NCBI GenBank assembly: GCA_043819345.1
Contig: JBDREX010000054.1
Coordinates: 7,206 to 71,205, forward strand
Direction of reading: 5' to 3'
Length of the DNA: 64,000 nucleotides
Origin: CAYRDK01 sp043819345
GTDB lineage: Bacteria; Omnitrophota; Gorgyraeia; Velamenicoccales; Velamenicoccaceae
Numbering within the stretch: the first letter of the stretch is position 1; every line of letters begins with the position of its first letter. The notes below the pieces were generated by a model. The model searched no databases, was not told the origin of the DNA, and saw only the letters and a program-made list of their open reading frames with translations. The translations under genes were made by a program, and so were the position numbers. Positions 51,852 through 60,177 of this stretch are shown here, in pieces.

Positions 51852-52724
51852 TTAGTGATAGAGAACAGCCATAACTGTAAAAAAATAAAGAAATAAATTA
51901 ATTAACAAAGGCTTATCGGCAAACAACAACCTTTCCGGAGCCCCTCCCATTTTTTTCTGATAAATAAGGTAAAGATAACGAAAAATACCATAAACGACAA
52001 AAATAACCGTATACTCCAGATTACGCGTATTAAACTTCGCGACCGTTTCAGGCGAAAAAGTATAAAGCGCGTAAGAAAAAATAGTAGCGGCGGTCACAAT
52101 AGATATAAGCTGGTCAATAAAGACAAGGCTGTAATTTGCCAGCACCTGACGGTGCTCACGAGCCGATCCCTCCAAAAGGACAAATTCGCTCCTCCTCTTG
52201 CCCAAAGCCAAAAATAAAGAAAGAAATGTAGTGCAGATAAAAAGCCAGTTGGAAATAGGCACACTAATAACAACGGCTCCAGCCAAAACCCTTAACAAAA
52301 AACCAGCCGCTATACAAAACAAATCAATAATAACAATGTGCTTCCAATACAAGGAATAGAGTGTCTCAATGATTAAGTAAAGAGCCAGCAAAAAGAAAAA
52401 ACCAGTATCTAACATAAAAGCCGCAGTAGCCGAAAAAGTTAAAAGAACTACGGCTATACTCAAAGCCGCAGCTACCCTTAAGCGGCCGCTCGCAATAGGC
52501 CTGTGTTTTTTGTGTGGATGCAGTTTATCCTGCTCAGCATCCAAAGAATCATTAATAAGATAGATGCTGCTGGATGCTATACAAAAAATAAAAGCGGCCA
52601 TAACGACAAGCCAAACTTTTTGCACATCAAAAAAATTCTGAGAAAAGATTAAACCAGCAAAAACGGCGATATTTTTAATCCACTGCCGAGGCCGAAGACT
52701 TAAAAAAATAGACTTTATCAACAT
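51852..52724 (-). CDS. UbiA-family prenyltransferase (decaprenyl-phosphate phosphoribosyltransferase-like)
   Basis: 290 residues with about eight membrane helices. SLRPRQWIKNIAVFAGLIFSQ is the opening typical of 5-phosphoribosyl-1-diphosphate:decaprenyl-phosphate transferases. The Asp-rich site SSIYLINDSLDAEQDKLHPHKKHRPIASG (about 52-80) is intact. A second polar site is LFLALGKRRSEFVLL. Predicted reaction: attach phosphoribose to polyprenyl phosphate, the first step toward arabinose-type sugar donors. GAGGGG precedes the ATG. An adjacent epimerase pair for arabinose is not seen, so the final sugar is open. Confidence 0.85.
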   Translation of the reverse strand: MLIKSIFLSLRPRQWIKNIAVFAGLIFSQNFFDVQKVWLVVMAAFIFCIASSSIYLINDSLDAEQDKLHPHKKHRPIASGRLRVAAALSIAVVLLTFSATAAFMLDTGFFFLLALYLIIETLYSLYWKHIVIIDLFCIAAGFLLRVLAGAVVISVPISNWLFICTTFLSLFLALGKRRSEFVLLEGSAREHRQVLANYSLVFIDQLISIVTAATIFSYALYTFSPETVAKFNTRNLEYTVIFVVYGIFRYLYLIYQKKMGGAPERLLFADKPLLINLFLYFFTVMAVLYH

Positions 52725-52845
52725 ATGCCCCTCATTTTTTTCTCTTCTATCAATTCTTTACTTTATTTTTCTTTTATTTTTATATTCTGTTTTTTGCTTT
52801 TTCTCATATCTTTGTTTTTTCTTTTACTCTGACACTCTCATTTTA

Positions 52846-52890
52846 CTAGCCAACTCGCGCACTCGCTAACCCGCAAACTCGCCAACCCCA
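52846..52890 (-). repeat. GTTNNCGR octamer element, locus 7
   Basis: Right after the stop of the metallo-hydrolase gene (52893). Plus strand octamers are CTAGCCAA, CTCGCGCA, CTCGCTAA, CCCGCAAA, CTCGCCAA, CCCC. The minus-strand sequence then continues as GAGTGTCAGAGTAAAAG. At locus 1 the similar GAGTATCAGAGTAAAAACGAG lies on the other side of the array, between the stop and the repeats. Confidence 0.8.
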
Positions 52891-52892
52891 TC

Positions 52893-53669
52893 TTATATCT
52901 CAACCGTCATGCCATCGCTAGCTGCCACAACATCTAACCCCGTTTCCCAGGATAATTTCTTTGCCTGAGCAAAAGGATTAGCCTTTAACATGCTCATACC
53001 AAAGTGCGTCAAAATAGTTTTTTTAGGCCTTATTTGACAAACGATTTCTTTAACATCCTGCAAATTCAAATGCTGCACTCCTGGATGCGGCTCTAGAAAA
53101 ACAAGATTAATAATAACAATGTCTGTCTTAAAAAATTCACTTAAGCCCTCAAAATACTCCGTATCTGCCAGAAGTGAACACGATATATTATGAAGCATGA
53201 ATTTTAAGCCATATGTCTGGCAGGGATGTTTGAGCGCCTGGCTCGTCTGAAAGGAAAAATCGCCAACCATATAATTTTGACTTCCTTTCAAAATCTCTAT
53301 TTTTCCAACATAATCGCGCACGTGATTTAAAACGATAGAATCATTCGTTATCGCATCCTCCGGCAAAAAAAGAACACCGCGTTTTTTAAACCCACCTTCT
53401 GTCATCGCCTCCAGCATCACATTCACATCATTAGAATGGTCCAGATGGCGATGTGTTAAAACAACAGCATCTAGTTTTGTTGGATCCAGTTTTGGCTTTG
53501 AAGCCGAGCAGCGCACAATAGAACCAGGCCCGGGGTCAATCAAAATATTCATATCTTTCGCCCTAACCCATAATCCACCAGATGCTCTTAATTGTTTTAT
53601 CATCACAAAACGAGCACCAGCTGTACCTAAAAATTTGATCCAATAATCACTTTTATGTTTTTGTAGCAT
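52893..53669 (-). CDS. Metallo-beta-lactamase fold hydrolase
   Basis: 258 residues from ATG 53669; no good ribosome site is visible and a TTG at 53678 is possible. The HxHxDH-type site reads VVLTHRHLDHSNDVNVML (about 74-91), preceded by NILIDPGPGS. Later ligands lie in SCSLLADTEYFEGLSEF (Asp) and KKTILTHFGMSML (His). Overall similar to small MBL proteins of the RNase Z/YcbX-unrelated PhnP-like and AttM-like groups. Cytosolic; a phosphodiester or lactone substrate is possible. The repeat locus 7 follows its stop. Confidence 0.85.
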   Translation of the reverse strand: MLQKHKSDYWIKFLGTAGARFVMIKQLRASGGLWVRAKDMNILIDPGPGSIVRCSASKPKLDPTKLDAVVLTHRHLDHSNDVNVMLEAMTEGGFKKRGVLFLPEDAITNDSIVLNHVRDYVGKIEILKGSQNYMVGDFSFQTSQALKHPCQTYGLKFMLHNISCSLLADTEYFEGLSEFFKTDIVIINLVFLEPHPGVQHLNLQDVKEIVCQIRPKKTILTHFGMSMLKANPFAQAKKLSWETGLDVVAASDGMTVEI

Positions 53670-53686
53670 AGAAATCAAAGATAAAA

Positions 53687-53747
53687 GTGTTAACGAGTTA
53701 ACAAGTCAACAAGTTAAACCCGTAAACTCGTACACCCGCTAACCCGC
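53687..53747 (-). repeat. GTTNNCGR octamer element, locus 8 (inverted)
   Basis: It begins at the stop codon of the DUF523 gene; the TGA itself runs into TGAGCGGGTTAGCGGG. Plus strand: GTTAACGA, GTTAACAA, GTCAACAA, GTTAAA, CCCGTAAA, CTCGTACA, CCCGCTAA, CCCGCTCA. Two opposing octamer runs join at a TTAAA centre, as at loci 5 and 6. The G-rich sense on the minus strand contains three GGG runs. Confidence 0.85.
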
Positions 53748-54221
53748 TCACACATGACTCTTCAAATATTCCACATCGCTTACAACTTCAATACCGTTCA
53801 TTTTCAAAAGCGCGGCCGTTACGCCGTCTCCAGGCACAAGCCTATCTGAAAAACTGCCGTCATAAATCAAACCACAGCCACAAGAAGGGCTCTTTGATTT
53901 CAAAACTGCTTTCTTAATTTTGTGTTCTTTCACTAACTCCATAATGCGCTGAGCGCCATTTAAAAAATTCTCTGTGACATCCCTGCCTTCACGCGACAGA
54001 ACTTTAGCTTCCCCTTCCAAAACATCCTGGCCGTCACCATTAAAAATTTCAGATGGGCTGTGAGGTATCTGGAGCCCTCCTAAAACTTCAGGACACGCCG
54101 CGATAGCTTCGCCTTGTTCACACATCTGTGCAAAATAAGGATGAAGCTTATTCTTTCCATTATATGTACAATTCACGCCAGTTAAACAGGCACTTAAGAA
54201 GATTCTTCCTTCTTTAGCCAT
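53748..54221 (-). CDS. DUF523 family protein
   Basis: 157 residues. Diagnostic segments are IFLSACLTGVNCTYNGKNK (Cys-Leu-Gly/Thr-x-x-Cys-x-Y), AIAACPEVLGGLQIPHSPSEI, GAQRIMELVKEHKIKKAVLKSKSPSCGCGLIYDG and VPGDGVTAALLKMNGIEV. The conserved Cys pairs suggest a metal or Fe-S site; function is not known. The start overlaps the end of the NYN gene by 28 bases, an unusually long coupling, with GGAG in range. Confidence 0.9.
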   Translation of the reverse strand: MAKEGRIFLSACLTGVNCTYNGKNKLHPYFAQMCEQGEAIAACPEVLGGLQIPHSPSEIFNGDGQDVLEGEAKVLSREGRDVTENFLNGAQRIMELVKEHKIKKAVLKSKSPSCGCGLIYDGSFSDRLVPGDGVTAALLKMNGIEVVSDVEYLKSHV

Positions 54222-54703
54222 ATATTTTTTAACTCCTCCGTTATCTTTTCTTTCTCCACAAGATTCAAGTCTTTCTCAGGAACGTCCTTAACATAACCCG
54301 AAAATGATCTGCGCTGAACCTGTTTAATCTTTGACCGGCCTAAAAATTCCTGACAGCTCATTATTTTGACACCATAAGACCTAACCTGCCTGATAAGCCC
54401 TTTATCATCCGTCACGACTACAATATTACGCGGCAAAGCTTTAGCGATAACAAGACGGCAGATCTTTTCATCTGCCGTCTCATCCCTGGTAAAAATAATC
54501 TCAAAAGGATATGCCTGTCTTACACCAACTACTTCTCTGGAGCCATCAAAAACAATAACCAGCTTATTTCTTAAAGACCCCCAAAGACGATTGCGCTCCA
54601 CATAAGAAACAAATGCAGCCCGGGCTTCCTGAAGTGTTCTGTTTTTAAAAAGATTTGAGCTCTTAAGAACGTTGTAGCCATCTACGATATAGCATAGCGA
54701 CAT
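54194..54703 (-). CDS. NYN-domain (YacP-like) RNase
   Basis: 169 residues from ATG 54703 (GGAGGAGGGG upstream). The PIN-like NYN motifs are clear: LCYIVDGYNVLKSS, KLVIVFDGS, FTRDETADEKICRLVI, NIVVVTDDKGLIRQVRSYGVKIMS. Asp residues for a Mg site are in place. YacP (Rae1) cleaves mRNA on the ribosome in Bacillus subtilis. Its 5' end overlaps the LPG-synthase-like gene by 41 bases; its 3' end overlaps DUF523 by 28. Confidence 0.9.
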   Translation of the reverse strand: MSLCYIVDGYNVLKSSNLFKNRTLQEARAAFVSYVERNRLWGSLRNKLVIVFDGSREVVGVRQAYPFEIIFTRDETADEKICRLVIAKALPRNIVVVTDDKGLIRQVRSYGVKIMSCQEFLGRSKIKQVQRRSFSGYVKDVPEKDLNLVEKEKITEELKNIWLKKEESS

Positions 54704-55634
54704 ACACCCCTCCTCCCAAGACGCCAAAAATAAACATCGCGCTAAAATTCAAAAGAGACAAAGTAAAAGCTTTTGTCGCGCTAACACCAATTTTAGTAAA
54801 CAAAAAAACTGAAGCCGTATCCCGCACGCCTAATCCACCTACAGAAATAGGGATAACTGAAAAAGCGGATATAATCGGCACAAAAATAAGAAAATAAATG
54901 ATTTTTATATCCAACCCGATAGCCTTAGCAAGAAAATAATATACGAAAGCAACTCCCGCCTGTGTACCAACTGAGATCAGCCAGGCCCACACAAGATATC
55001 GTCTTTTATGCCTGTAGCTGGAAGTAGCTTCATGCACTTTAAAGAGATAGTTTTTCAGCTTTTGGAAAGGGAAATATTTAAACAGTCCGTTAAAAAGACG
55101 GGAGGAAAACATAATGGCAGCTAACACAACAACAGCTGTCAGTAGAATGAACATCACCAATAAAACGGCCGGATCAGAAACAATATCCAGGCCAAACATA
55201 ACCGCCAATGTCAAAACCGTCAGGAGGCCAAAAAACCCACAAAATCTATCCAGAATCACTGTTGCCAAAATTCCACTGGAATGGCTCTTGGTATGCCTGG
55301 CAATATCAAAAGTTTTAACAGCATCTCCGCCAATCGTGGAAGGCAAAATCAGATTAAAAAACTGGCTGGTCATATACGAAGCAAGCAAGCGCAGCAATCC
55401 AACCTTAATCCCCAAGCCGGTACACAAAAAGCGCCATCTGATAAAAATTAAAAAATTCAAAAGCGCATACAAGGCAAAAGCATAGGCGATCATCTCAAAG
55501 TCAGAATTCTTGATCACCACAAAAAGGGCCAGAAAATCAACCTTACTAAATAAAAAAATCAGTAACGCAAGCGTAACACTGATTCTTAAAAATAATAATG
55601 ATATTTTTTTCAATTGTTTACCCTGTCGGGCCAT
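54663..55634 (-). CDS. UPF0104/lysylphosphatidylglycerol synthase TM-like membrane protein
   Basis: 323 residues, about eight membrane helices. Landmarks of the UPF0104/AglD-type fold are visible: RWRFLCTGLGIKVGLLRLLASYMTSQFFNLILPSTIGGDAVKTFDIAR, VILDRFCGFFGLLTV and IISAFSVIPISVGGLGVRDTASVFLFTKIG. It lacks the MprF synthetase domain. Such proteins act as lipid flippases or in glycolipid transport; specific role is open. AGGAG is absent but the gene lies seven bases after trxB. Confidence 0.85.
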   Translation of the reverse strand: MARQGKQLKKISLLFLRISVTLALLIFLFSKVDFLALFVVIKNSDFEMIAYAFALYALLNFLIFIRWRFLCTGLGIKVGLLRLLASYMTSQFFNLILPSTIGGDAVKTFDIARHTKSHSSGILATVILDRFCGFFGLLTVLTLAVMFGLDIVSDPAVLLVMFILLTAVVVLAAIMFSSRLFNGLFKYFPFQKLKNYLFKVHEATSSYRHKRRYLVWAWLISVGTQAGVAFVYYFLAKAIGLDIKIIYFLIFVPIISAFSVIPISVGGLGVRDTASVFLFTKIGVSATKAFTLSLLNFSAMFIFGVLGGGVYVAMLYRRWLQRS

Positions 55635-55641
55635 AAAAAGC

Positions 55642-56577
55642 TCAGATCTTGTTCTCTAAAAATTTATTTATGCTGAAGGCTGCTATAGCACCATCAGAAC
55701 AAGCTGTTACAACCTGATGCAAAGGCCTCGCCCTGCAATCACCTGCGGCAAAAACACCAATGCAAGAAGACATCATATTTTCATCTGTAATAACGCGCCC
55801 CTGCTCATTCAAATCCAGGAAACCCTTTAAAAAAGCCGTATCCGGTAAAAACCCTACAAAAATAAAGACACCATCACAGGCCAGGCTTTCCTCCTTAAGG
55901 GTTTTCACATTTTTTAGCCTCAAGGACTCCACTTTCATATCACCTATAATCTCAACAGGAATACTATCCCACTTAACCTCAATTTTATCATCCGCGAAAA
56001 CTTTTTCCTGCAAAACAGCTGCTGCCCGCAAAGCATCACGGCGATGCACAATAGTAACTTTTTTGGCGACCTTTCTTAAATACAACGCTTCTTCTATTGC
56101 CGTATCCCCTCCGCCAATAACCACAACGTGCTTATCTTTGAAAAGCGGACCATCACATGTCGCGCAATAAGAAACCCCGCGACCAATCAATTTATTTTCG
56201 CCGGGAATACCTAATCTCTTTGGTTGAGCGCCAACAGAAATAACTACGCCCCTCGTATCATATTCCTGTTTCTTTTCAGTAATTTCTGAAACCGTAAAAA
56301 CTCTGAAAAAATCTTTTTCCTGTTTGATCTGCTCAACTTTAACCGACTCTTCCAGCGATACATCCTCCAGGTCAGCCAATTGCTTCCTGCACTCGGAAAG
56401 CCAATCACCAACTTTCATCCCATAAACACCGGGAAAATTTTCTATTTTTTCTGTTAAAAGGACTTGCCCGCCAACAGCATTCTTTTCAAGAAGCTTTGTC
56501 TTTAATTTTGATCGTCCACCATAGAGCGCGGCAGTCAATCCCGCAGGCCCTGCTCCAATAACAACAATATCCAGCAT
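55642..56577 (-). CDS. trxB: Thioredoxin reductase
   Basis: 311 residues, normal for the low-molecular-weight NADPH:thioredoxin reductase. FAD site IGAGPAGLTAALYGGRS (about 6-22), redox-active CATCDG (about 138-143), NADPH site VIGGGDTAIEEALYLRKVAKKVTIVHRRDALRA and the C-terminal GVFAAGDCRARPLHQVVTACSDGAIAA are all present. It reduces the thioredoxin encoded at 59764-60087. The terminator at 56611-56636 precedes it, so it starts a new transcript. Confidence 0.92.
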   Translation of the reverse strand: MLDIVVIGAGPAGLTAALYGGRSKLKTKLLEKNAVGGQVLLTEKIENFPGVYGMKVGDWLSECRKQLADLEDVSLEESVKVEQIKQEKDFFRVFTVSEITEKKQEYDTRGVVISVGAQPKRLGIPGENKLIGRGVSYCATCDGPLFKDKHVVVIGGGDTAIEEALYLRKVAKKVTIVHRRDALRAAAVLQEKVFADDKIEVKWDSIPVEIIGDMKVESLRLKNVKTLKEESLACDGVFIFVGFLPDTAFLKGFLDLNEQGRVITDENMMSSCIGVFAAGDCRARPLHQVVTACSDGAIAAFSINKFLENKI

Positions 56578-56610
56578 ACCAAAACCCTTTTATTTAAAAA
56601 CATTTATATT

Positions 56611-56636
56611 AAAAAAATGCCATATTGTTATATGGC
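56611..56636 (-). terminator. Rho-independent terminator after the Cys-rich small gene
   Basis: GCCATAT (56619-56625) pairs perfectly with ATATGGC (56630-56636) around a 4-base loop, followed on the minus strand by ATTTTTTTAA. It lies about 57 bases past the stop of the 56693-56842 gene and 34 bases before the trxB start. It marks the end of the trxA-to-small-gene unit. Confidence 0.85.
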
Positions 56637-56692
56637 GACATTGTCAAAAATCTTTATGGCCTCAACCCTATATCAATACAGCAGAAATACTT

Positions 56693-56842
56693 TTAATCTC
56701 TATCCAGATCTCTTAAGCAAGCCGGAAGATCTCTGTTTTTTTTATGATACGCAACACATTCACAACACAAACCTTTTCTTGGACAAGGTTCATAGCTGCA
56801 ATCACACTCTTGTTTATTGCGTTTCTGATTTGGGCAAACCAC
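56693..56842 (-). CDS. Cys-rich small protein (DUF6485-like), hidden in the tail of def
   Basis: 49 residues from a GTG at 56842 with a perfect GGAGG five bases upstream. It overlaps the last 29 bases of def in another frame. The sequence begins VVCPNQKRNKQECDCSYE; a short PCPRKGL link is followed by the CCECVAYHKKNRDLPACL segment. Seven Cys sit in CxC and CCxC patterns. This closely matches my memory of DUF6485-like small proteins of anaerobes (CxCxYxxCxRxGxCCxCxxYH...LPxC). It probably binds a metal. The family name is from memory and unchecked. It is followed by a clear terminator. Confidence 0.8.
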   Translation of the reverse strand: MVCPNQKRNKQECDCSYEPCPRKGLCCECVAYHKKNRDLPACLRDLDRD

Positions 56843-57335
56843 ACCGGCCTCCACGCAATGATTTTAATCTCTTTTTAAATTTCATTTTCTGAAAAAGGCT
56901 GGCATAATCAATGATCAGTTTCCCCTTCAAATGGTCCATTTCATGCTGAAGAGCGCAGGCAAATAAATCATAGGCAGTTATATTCACCTTATGGCCATTT
57001 TCGTCCAATCCACTCACCTCTATCTTTTTTGCTCTCTTTACCTTGACATTAATGCCAGGCAGACTCAAGCACCCTTCTTCCCAAAATTCCGCACCAGATT
57101 TTTTCTCTAATTTCGGATTAATAAGGGAAACTAATCCTTCTCCAACATCAACAATAAGCATCTGTTTGTCCAGGCCAACTTGAGGTGCTGCCAAACCAAT
57201 ACCGCCAGAAGTACACATAACTTCCCGCATCTCTTTTAAAATAGCCCTCTCCCTATCGGTAACACGAGCTACCACTTTACACTTTTTACGCAAACAGGGA
57301 TCGCCGTAATATCTAATTCTTAAGTTTATTTGCAT
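56814..57335 (-). CDS. def: Peptide deformylase
   Basis: 173 residues from ATG 57335 (ATG 57344 is an alternative). All three metal-site motifs are intact: GGIGLAAPQVGLDKQML (motif GxGLAAxQ), FWEEGCLSLPGI (EGCLS) and LQHEMDHLKGKL (HEMDHLxG). It removes the formyl group from nascent protein N-termini using Fe or Zn. Its start lies inside the end of panD (23-base overlap) and its tail overlaps the small Cys-rich gene, so three genes are tightly stacked. Confidence 0.95.
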   Translation of the reverse strand: MQINLRIRYYGDPCLRKKCKVVARVTDRERAILKEMREVMCTSGGIGLAAPQVGLDKQMLIVDVGEGLVSLINPKLEKKSGAEFWEEGCLSLPGINVKVKRAKKIEVSGLDENGHKVNITAYDLFACALQHEMDHLKGKLIIDYASLFQKMKFKKRLKSLRGGRCGLPKSETQ

Positions 57336-57663
57336 TGTCAACATAAATAATCTTAGGGTTAAGACTCAGCGCTTGCTCATCTTTTACAAGCGCGTAAGCT
57401 AAAACAATCACTTCATCACCTTTGCACGCAAAACGCGCGGACGGCCCATTGAGGCAAACAACCCCAGACCCTTTCTCTCCAGAAATCGCGTAAGTCTCAA
57501 GCCTGGAGCCATTGTTTAGGTTTAAAACCTCGACCTTCTCTCCTGGATAAATATTAGCCGCTTCCAACAGAAGGGCATCAACTGTAATACTGCCTTCATA
57601 ATATAATTCCGTCGCCGTTACTTTCAGGCGCTGAATTTTTGATTTCAACATTGTCCTAAACAT
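57313..57663 (-). CDS. panD: Aspartate 1-decarboxylase proenzyme
   Basis: 116 residues from ATG 57663 (AAAGG eight bases upstream; ATG 57669 is too close to it). MFRTMLKSKIQRLKVT and YYEGSITVDALLLEAANI include the Gly-Ser self-cleavage site that generates the pyruvoyl cofactor. GERVEV-like EKVEVLNLNNGSRLETYAI and GDEVIVLAYA follow. The enzyme makes beta-alanine for pantothenate and coenzyme A. The gene lies 24 bases after ackA, linking CoA supply with acetyl-CoA metabolism. Confidence 0.93.
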   Translation of the reverse strand: MFRTMLKSKIQRLKVTATELYYEGSITVDALLLEAANIYPGEKVEVLNLNNGSRLETYAISGEKGSGVVCLNGPSARFACKGDEVIVLAYALVKDEQALSLNPKIIYVDNANKLKN

Positions 57664-57687
57664 TTCCATCACCTTTTTATAATCCCT

Positions 57688-58809
57688 TTATCTTACAACT
57701 CTAAAAGCCTCTCTGGCAATCATCAATTCCTCATTTGTCGGTATAACCAAAACAGAAGTTTTTTTCATATCCAGAAAACCAAACAGACCTTTTAGAATCT
57801 TTTGACGTATCCGCTTCTCGTTCTCGCCAATACCCGCTGTGAACACAATCGCGTCCACCCCTCCCAAAACAGCAACATAACTGCCGATATACTTTTTTAT
57901 CCTATAGGCAAAGATATCTAAAGCCAACCGCGCCCGATGATTACCCTTCTTGGCCGCCATATCAATCTCACGCATATCGTTGCTAATACCTGTAATACCT
58001 TTTAACCCGCTTTTGTAATTCAGAACCTTATCAATCTCCGCGAGGCTAATTTTTTCTTTTTCCGCTAAAAAAATAACAGAGGCCGGATCAATATCACCAC
58101 AGCGTGTGCCCATCACCAACCCTTCCAGTGGTGTAAACCCCATGCTTGTATCAATAGACTTGCCATTTTTAACAGCTGTTATGCTGCATCCGTTACCTAA
58201 ATGGCATGTAATGAGCCTCAATCTTCTTAAAGGCTTTTTTAACTGCCGGGCCGCTTCCTGAGCCACATAATGGTGGCTCGTACCATGAAAACCAAACTTT
58301 CTTAGATTATACTTCTGAAAATACTCATAAGGCAAGCCATAAATATAAGCATATTCCGGCAATGTCTGATGAAAAGCAGTATCAAAAATAGCAACCTGTT
58401 TAATATTCGGCAAAAGTACCTGGCACGCCTGAATACCAGCCAGATTAACAGGATTATGCAGGGGCGCCAATTCACAGCATTCTTTGATTTTTGCGATAAC
58501 TTCAGGTGTGATAAGTGACGGTTTTTTAAATTCAACACCGCCATGAACAACGCGATGGCCGATAGCAAAAATCTCGTCTAAAGATTTAATCTGTGCCTTG
58601 GGCCCGTTAACTAAGCTCTCAAACAAAAGTCGTACACCCTCTTTATGATCACAGGCCCGAGAGCCCGCTTGGCCTATTTTTTCAATTAAACCTTTATCTA
58701 AAAGACGAAAGCGCGCATCTTTTTTGCCATCATTTGTACTAACGTCAAAAAGCCGGTATTTTATAGATGAACTGCCGCAATTAATGGTCAAAATTTTATA
58801 ATGTTTCAT
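57688..58809 (-). CDS. ackA: Acetate kinase
   Basis: 373 residues, slightly shorter than the usual 395-405. ILTINCGSSSIKYRLFD, GHRVVHGGVEF, VAIFDTAFHQTLPEYAYIYGLPYEYF, RLITCHLGNGCSITAVKNGKSIDTSMGFTPLEGLVMGTRCGDIDP and VFTAGIGENEKRIR are all standard AckA motifs. It converts acetyl phosphate and ADP to acetate and ATP. It lies nine bases after pta, the usual fermentation pair. The only shortening is in the loop between the first and second domain (about residues 30-60). Confidence 0.95.
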   Translation of the reverse strand: MKHYKILTINCGSSSIKYRLFDVSTNDGKKDARFRLLDKGLIEKIGQAGSRACDHKEGVRLLFESLVNGPKAQIKSLDEIFAIGHRVVHGGVEFKKPSLITPEVIAKIKECCELAPLHNPVNLAGIQACQVLLPNIKQVAIFDTAFHQTLPEYAYIYGLPYEYFQKYNLRKFGFHGTSHHYVAQEAARQLKKPLRRLRLITCHLGNGCSITAVKNGKSIDTSMGFTPLEGLVMGTRCGDIDPASVIFLAEKEKISLAEIDKVLNYKSGLKGITGISNDMREIDMAAKKGNHRARLALDIFAYRIKKYIGSYVAVLGGVDAIVFTAGIGENEKRIRQKILKGLFGFLDMKKTSVLVIPTNEELMIAREAFRVVR

Positions 58810-58817
58810 CTGATCTT

Positions 58818-59762
58818 TTACTCACTATCCATTTTCTGCGCCCTAATAGCCGTAATCGCCGCGCAATCTACAATATCTTCCCATCTACACCCGCGCGACA
58901 AATCACTACACGGCTTTAATAATCCCAGTAACAACGGCCCCAATGCACGGCCACCTGATAACCTCTCAACCAGTTTATAAGAAATATTTCCCGCTTCCAA
59001 ATTCGGAAAAACTAAAATGTTAGCATTTCCCTGAATAGGGCTATCTGGATTTTTCGCTTTCGCTACTTCAGGAATAATCGCCGCATCAACCTGAAGCTCC
59101 CCATCAATAGCCAAATCAGGAGCCATCTCTTTAGCCATCGCGGTCGCTTCTCTTACGCGTTCAATAAATCGCCCTGAAGCCGAACCTTTTGTAGAATAAC
59201 TCAACATCGCCACACGCGGCACAATTCCCAGAACATCCCTGCCTAATTCCGCCGTTGAAACAGCAATCTGAGCCAACTGCCTTGTTGTTGGATCCGGAAC
59301 AATACCGCAATCCGCAAATAGAAAAACTCCACCTTCCCCATAAGAACAATTGGGAACAATCATAGCAAAACAACTTAAAATTGTCGCGATTCTCTTATCT
59401 ATACCGAGACAATATAAAGCAGCCCTGGCCACATCCGGTGTTGTTGTCACGGCCCCTGCTACAAAACCATCCGCCAGCCCCTGGCGCACCATCATCGCCC
59501 CATAAAAAACAGGATGATTGATAAATTCATAGGCCTCATCTTTTGTAATGCCCTTGCTCTGTCTTAAATTAAAAAATAATTCCGTAAATTCTTCAACCTT
59601 AATCGGATCAAGATGGCTACGTTCTAAAACAATCGGCTGCGCAATTCCTTCTTTCTTCAAAAATTCCGCAGCGCGTACAACCCTCTCATCTTCACCTTCC
59701 GGCAAAACGATCCTTTTCAAATTACTCTTTGCCCGCGACCTAATATTCGTTATCATATCCAT
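58818..59762 (-). CDS. pta: Phosphate acetyltransferase (short, catalytic domain only)
   Basis: 314 residues, matching the short PTA type without DRTGG or P-loop domains. Motifs include RIVLPEGEDERVVRAAEFL, GMMVRQ-like GAMMVRQGLADGFVAGAVTTTPDVARAALYCLG, VFLFADCGIVPDPTTRQLAQIAVSTAE, RVAMLSYSTKGSASG, DGELQVDAAIIPEVAKAKNPDSPIQGNANILVFPNLEAGNISYKLVERL. It interconverts acetyl-CoA and acetyl phosphate. It lies one base after trxA and before ackA. Confidence 0.95.
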   Translation of the reverse strand: MDMITNIRSRAKSNLKRIVLPEGEDERVVRAAEFLKKEGIAQPIVLERSHLDPIKVEEFTELFFNLRQSKGITKDEAYEFINHPVFYGAMMVRQGLADGFVAGAVTTTPDVARAALYCLGIDKRIATILSCFAMIVPNCSYGEGGVFLFADCGIVPDPTTRQLAQIAVSTAELGRDVLGIVPRVAMLSYSTKGSASGRFIERVREATAMAKEMAPDLAIDGELQVDAAIIPEVAKAKNPDSPIQGNANILVFPNLEAGNISYKLVERLSGGRALGPLLLGLLKPCSDLSRGCRWEDIVDCAAITAIRAQKMDSE

Positions 59763-59763
59763 A

Positions 59764-60087
59764 TCAATCCAAATGCTCCTCTATCTTCGCCTTCAGTTCA
59801 GATCTACCAATAGCACCGATCACTTGCCCTAAAACCTTGCCATCCTTAAAAAACATAATCATCGGAATAGACATAACGCCATAAGAAGACGCGGTTTTTT
59901 TCCCTTCGTCAATATTCATCTTGGCAACTTTCATCTTGCCGTTATATTCAACAGCGATATCATCCACTAAAGGGGAAATTTTTTTGCACGGCCCACACCA
60001 GTCTGCCCAAAAATCAACTAAACATGGCATTTTCTCATCCAGAACTTCTTTTTTAAAATTTTCGTCAGTTACACGAACAACCCCCAT
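59764..60087 (-). CDS. trxA: Thioredoxin
   Basis: 107 residues. The active site is FWADWCGPCKKISPLV (about 27-42). Conserved MKVAKMNIDEGKKTASSYGVMSIPMIMFFKDGK and a C-terminal helix (SELKAKIEEHL) complete the fold. It is the cytosolic disulfide reductant, recharged by TrxB encoded 3.2 kb downstream. GAGAGGGGG precedes the ATG. It appears to be the first gene of the trxA-pta-ackA-panD-def-small gene unit. Confidence 0.95.
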   Translation of the reverse strand: MGVVRVTDENFKKEVLDEKMPCLVDFWADWCGPCKKISPLVDDIAVEYNGKMKVAKMNIDEGKKTASSYGVMSIPMIMFFKDGKVLGQVIGAIGRSELKAKIEEHLD

Positions 60088-60177
60088 ACAACCCCCTCTC
60101 AGATTTCACAGCAAACTCATGCGCGCCAAACAACAAAAACAACATAAGTTCATCGCGTGATGTGTTGGATGATATAA

